NCBI RefSeq assembly: GCF_000425445.1
Contig: NZ_AUDL01000013.1
Location: 1-64,000, forward strand
DNA from: Flavobacterium denitrificans DSM 15936
GTDB taxonomy: Bacteria > Bacteroidota > Bacteroidia > Flavobacteriales > Flavobacteriaceae
Direction: 5' to 3'
Length of the DNA stretch: 64,000 nucleotides
Position numbers and translations under genes: made by a program. Below are positions 61,856 to 64,000 of the stretch, piece after piece. The notes under the pieces were generated by a model. That model saw only the letters and a program-made list of their open reading frames with translations. It was not told where the DNA came from and ran no database searches. Within the stretch, counting starts at the first letter, position 1; every line of letters starts with the position of its first letter.

Positions 61856-62563
61856 TTAGTGAAAAGTAAAATTTATTAAAATAGCTCTAGATTTCATTGA
61901 GTCTATGTTGCCTGTCCATGGACTATTTGGGTCGTTGTCTCTAATTAATTCATCTGTAATTCCAAACATTCCTCTGATTGATGGAGAAAAAATGAAATAT
62001 TCTGTAAAAAAATCAATTCCAACACCCATTTCGTAAGCGGCTGTCCATTGTTTAACCCTGAATTTTTGCTCAGAATTGTCGTCTTGCGATTTTGCATTGC
62101 TTGACAAATTAAGTGTGGTCGACATTCCTCCAACTAAATAAGGACGAATATTTCCAGTACGGAGAGAAGAGAATTTCAGCAATAATGGAAAATGAATATA
62201 AGTACTGTTTACTTCTCTCAAGTAATCTGTTTTTGAGGTAAAGTTCGGGTAGTATAAATCACGTTTTGTATAGTATAAACCTGGTTCAAAACGCAGGTTT
62301 ATATATTCTTGTAATCTTAAATCAGCTACAACACCAACATTGAATCCAGTAGTTTTTTTTACCTGAATGTCTTGATTTGCAACATCTTTATAGTCAAATT
62401 TAAAGTCAAAACTATTAAGCCCCAAATAATAACCAAAATACAGACGCTGTTTTTGCCAGTTTTCTAGATTAATAATGGGATCTTTGCTAAACATGCTTTT
62501 AGCAAATTGCGAGTATCCTTTTGTCGATAAGACTAATAAAAGTAAGATTACTGTTTTTTTCAT
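61856..62563 (-). CDS. porT: Type IX secretion protein PorT/SprT
   Basis: 235 aa: signal peptide (to about residue 19, KGYSQ) and a small outer-membrane barrel (PorT family, 8 strands) with PIINLENWQKQRLYFGYYLGLN and LRLQEYINLRFEPGLYYTKRDL. PorT (SprT in flavobacteria) is needed for secretion by the type IX system and gliding. The ATG at 62563 is chosen; the open frame upstream runs into ubiE. Its start is one base after the ubiE stop codon, a conserved pairing as I recall it. Confidence 0.88.
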   Translation of the reverse strand: MKKTVILLLLVLSTKGYSQFAKSMFSKDPIINLENWQKQRLYFGYYLGLNSFDFKFDYKDVANQDIQVKKTTGFNVGVVADLRLQEYINLRFEPGLYYTKRDLYYPNFTSKTDYLREVNSTYIHFPLLLKFSSLRTGNIRPYLVGGMSTTLNLSSNAKSQDDNSEQKFRVKQWTAAYEMGVGIDFFTEYFIFSPSIRGMFGITDELIRDNDPNSPWTGNIDSMKSRAILINFTFH

Positions 62564-62564
62564 A

Positions 62565-63296
62565 CTATTTTTTAGAAGCAGAATAAATGGTTGCAACTCC
62601 AAAAGTTTGAGGCATAGCCACAACATCTATAAACCCAATTTTTCTTAAAATATTGTTTAATGCTTCTCCGTAAGGAAAAACCGCAGCAGATTCTGATAGA
62701 TAGCCATAAGCTGAATTATCTTTAGAAAATAATTTCCCAATTATTGGAAGTATATTTTTGCTGTAAAATTTATAGCCTTGCTTATATGGAGTTTTGTCTG
62801 GAACAGAAGTTTCAAGAATTACAAACACACCATTTGGTTTTAAAACTCTTAAAATTTCAGCAAATCCTTTTTCTAGATTCTCGAAATTTCTAACACCGAA
62901 ACCTACAGTTATTGCATCAAAATAATTGTCTTCAAAAGGTATGTTTTCAGAATCCCCTAAAACTAAATCAATAACATTGGATAGTTTTTTTTCTTCCACT
63001 TTCTTTTTTCCAACCTCAAGCATCCCAGCAGAAATATCTAAACCAATTATTTTTTCTGCCTTAGTTTGCGCCATCAAAATAGCAAGGTCACCAGTTCCTG
63101 TGGCAATGTCAAGAATGATTTTTGGTTTTGTGTCAGATACTATTTTTAATACTTTTTTTCGCCATTTCACGTCAATCCCAAAAGAGATTACGCGGTTCAA
63201 ATTATCATAGTTCCCAGATATGTTGTCAAACATTTGGGCTACTTGTTCTTTCTTTCCTAAAGAAGAGTCTTTATATGGTGTGATTTTTTCAGACAT
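62565..63296 (-). CDS. ubiE: Demethylmenaquinone / ubiquinone-type C-methyltransferase
   Basis: 243 aa SAM-dependent methyltransferase. Motifs: [21 protein letters not shown], motif [25 protein letters not shown], and the family signature [15 protein letters not shown]. In a menaquinone-only lineage its natural role is the last step of menaquinone synthesis (menG). A TATATTTG box at 63311-63318 lies 15 bases before the ATG. Confidence 0.96.
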   Translation of the reverse strand: MSEKITPYKDSSLGKKEQVAQMFDNISGNYDNLNRVISFGIDVKWRKKVLKIVSDTKPKIILDIATGTGDLAILMAQTKAEKIIGLDISAGMLEVGKKKVEEKKLSNVIDLVLGDSENIPFEDNYFDAITVGFGVRNFENLEKGFAEILRVLKPNGVFVILETSVPDKTPYKQGYKFYSKNILPIIGKLFSKDNSAYGYLSESAAVFPYGEALNNILRKIGFIDVVAMPQTFGVATIYSASKK

Positions 63297-63422
63297 TTTT
63301 TTTATTTAGGCAAATATAATACAATCTGGCTTAACTGTAATTGGCTTTTTTAAAATGTAAATCAAATGTTTTAAAAGAAAGATTTTTGGTTTTCTCATCA
63401 TGCGTTTTAGTGGTTAAAATGC

Positions 63423-63468
63423 ATCACCAAAAGCGGGTATTTTTAAAAAATCACCAAAAATGGGTATT
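63423..63468. repeat. Two 19-bp direct repeats (ATCACCAAAArygGGTATT type)
   Basis: Copies at 63423-63441 and 63450-63468 share 17 of 19 bases, starts 27 bp apart. They may be sites for a dimeric regulator or part of a dispersed repeat. Confidence 0.6.
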
Positions 63469-63605
63469 GTCTAATGCAGTATTTATGCACAACTTTGTCA
63501 AAGATAAAATGATAAAATTTAATGATTGATTCGAAAATATGACTTAAATCAAGTGGTTGCTTTTTTGTGCTGGCAGTTCCATTTGTTCTTGTAAGTAGTT
63601 TTCAG

Positions 63606-63631
63606 GTATTGTTCTAAAACAATACTTTTTT
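63606..63631 (+). terminator. Terminator-like hairpin with no gene upstream
   Basis: GTATTGTT/AACAATAC (8 bp, loop CTAA) followed by T6. No protein gene precedes it on this strand within 1.7 kb, so it may end a small RNA. Confidence 0.5.
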
Positions 63632-63852
63632 AAAGTGCAAAATACGTTCTTAGGATTAAATTTGTTTTTGGAAATTTTAATTTTCTTGCCTTTAATATCT
63701 TAGTGGTATTTGTTATTAAAGGCTCTTTTGGGGCTCGTTCCCAATTAACATTTATGTTATTCAGTTATTTCAGATGTTTTTAAACATTTGTGATTTTTTT
63801 TTTACAAAAACTATTTCTCGAAAGAGTCAAAATCTAAAAATCAATCTTTTTA

Positions 63853-63883
63853 AAAAACATCCTTCAAAAGAGGATGTTTTTTT
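63853..63883 (-). terminator. Terminator of folA
   Basis: Stem AAAAAACATCCT/AGGATGTTTTTT with a 7-nt loop; the folA stop codon overlaps its right arm. A and T runs allow either direction. Confidence 0.85.
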
Positions 63884-64000
63884 ATTTGCGTATATATGTT
63901 TCGTAAGTGTAATCATAAAGATGTTTGTCGTCTTTAAAATTTTCTTCAGACTCTACAAGTATCCATTCACGCTCATTGATTTTTGGAAAAAAAGTATCCG
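63882..64000 (-). CDS. folA: Dihydrofolate reductase, C-terminal fragment (cut by window edge)
   Basis: The last 39 codons of a minus-strand gene are in the window. They read DTFFPKINEREWILVESEEN and end YDYTYETYIRK, the typical C-terminal strand pair of DHFR (FFP-I, YDY-F-TY-R). The rest of the gene, with the active site, lies beyond position 64000. Dihydrofolate reductase regenerates tetrahydrofolate. Confidence 0.85.
   Translation of the reverse strand, partial: DTFFPKINEREWILVESEENFKDDKHLYDYTYETYIRK

Larger units (their letters stand above)
63297..63881. other. 585-base stretch without a supported gene
   Basis: It holds the ubiE -7 box (63311-63318), two 19-bp direct repeats, a hairpin with T run, a TAAATTTG match at 63657-63664 and the folA terminator. 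A 62-codon open frame at 63341-63529 is not supported. A small RNA is possible. Confidence 0.6.

Noticed and set aside
63341..63529. 62-codon open frame in the ubiE-folA gap
   Set aside because: TTG start, no ribosome site, no protein-like pattern, spans the 19-bp direct repeats; better read as non-coding.

Overview
The window reads as ordinary chromosome of a Flavobacterium-like member of the Bacteroidota, probably close to the F. johnsoniae group. Evidence: low GC; promoters of the Bacteroidota type (TTG, 16-21 bp, TAnnTTTG) before many genes; tRNA without an encoded CCA; a short primary sigma factor; lineage-marker genes such as the type IX secretion protein PorT/SprT, exosortase XrtF with its partner, the GYDIA-type GHMP kinase, an HYC_CC_PP protein, DUF4249 and STN-domain TonB receptors, and a TamL-like outer-membrane lipoprotein. 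I see no insertion sequence, prophage, integrase, CRISPR array or rRNA.

Layout. 1-6.5 kb: tRNA-Phe, then a tight + operon (coaX, beta-barrel protein, lptC, small membrane protein, CNNM/CorC protein) and a PpiD-like foldase. 6.8-9.5 kb: a small unknown gene, then GHMP kinase and class II HMG-CoA reductase (mevalonate pathway). 9.7-15.1 kb: a DPP-IV peptidase followed by two POT peptide transporters. 15.1-17 kb: three secreted thioredoxin-fold paralogues, two of them without active-site cysteines. 17-21.8 kb (-): surE, small membrane protein, lpxB, NlpC/P60 lipoprotein, comEC. 22-27 kb: tail-specific protease, nuclease, rpe, primary sigma factor. 27-33.5 kb (-): a four-gene outer-membrane uptake cassette. 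33.7-37.1 kb (-): a small membrane protein, a LytTR regulator with its TPR histidine kinase, and an acidic orphan. 37.3-41.5 kb (-): rpsO-pnp, a MORN-TonB protein and a GAF protein. 41.6-42.6 kb: xrtF and partner. 42.6-45.5 kb: a probable copper cassette (HYC_CC_PP, TonB receptor, HMA protein). 45.7 kb: DedA. 46.6-53.8 kb (-): the rod-shape cluster mreB-mreC-mreD-mrdA-rodA, preceded by purH. 54-64 kb: lone FtsX/MacB permease, JmjC/cupin-like protein, accD, fba, tamL, a TrmH methyltransferase, porT, ubiE, and the 3' end of folA cut by the window edge.

How the genes fit together. Envelope building dominates: LptC and LpxB serve LPS, TamL and the PpiD-like foldase serve outer-membrane protein maturation, Mre/PBP2/RodA serve elongation, and PorT serves type IX secretion. 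Nutrient acquisition is the second theme: DPP-IV plus POT transporters for peptides, and two TonB receptor systems, one of which looks metal-related.

The less ordinary material lies between genes: a perfect 35-bp inverted repeat behind the first thioredoxin gene, a G-free loop closed by a 10-bp stem in the pnp leader, a possible three-way-junction RNA in the metal cassette, an 8-bp tandem repeat in the same cassette, several palindromic interspersed repeats, and a 585-bp gene-free stretch with a direct repeat and a terminator-like hairpin. I found no clear-cut novel defence or mobile system. All functional calls come from reading the sequence and remembered family knowledge; no searches were run.
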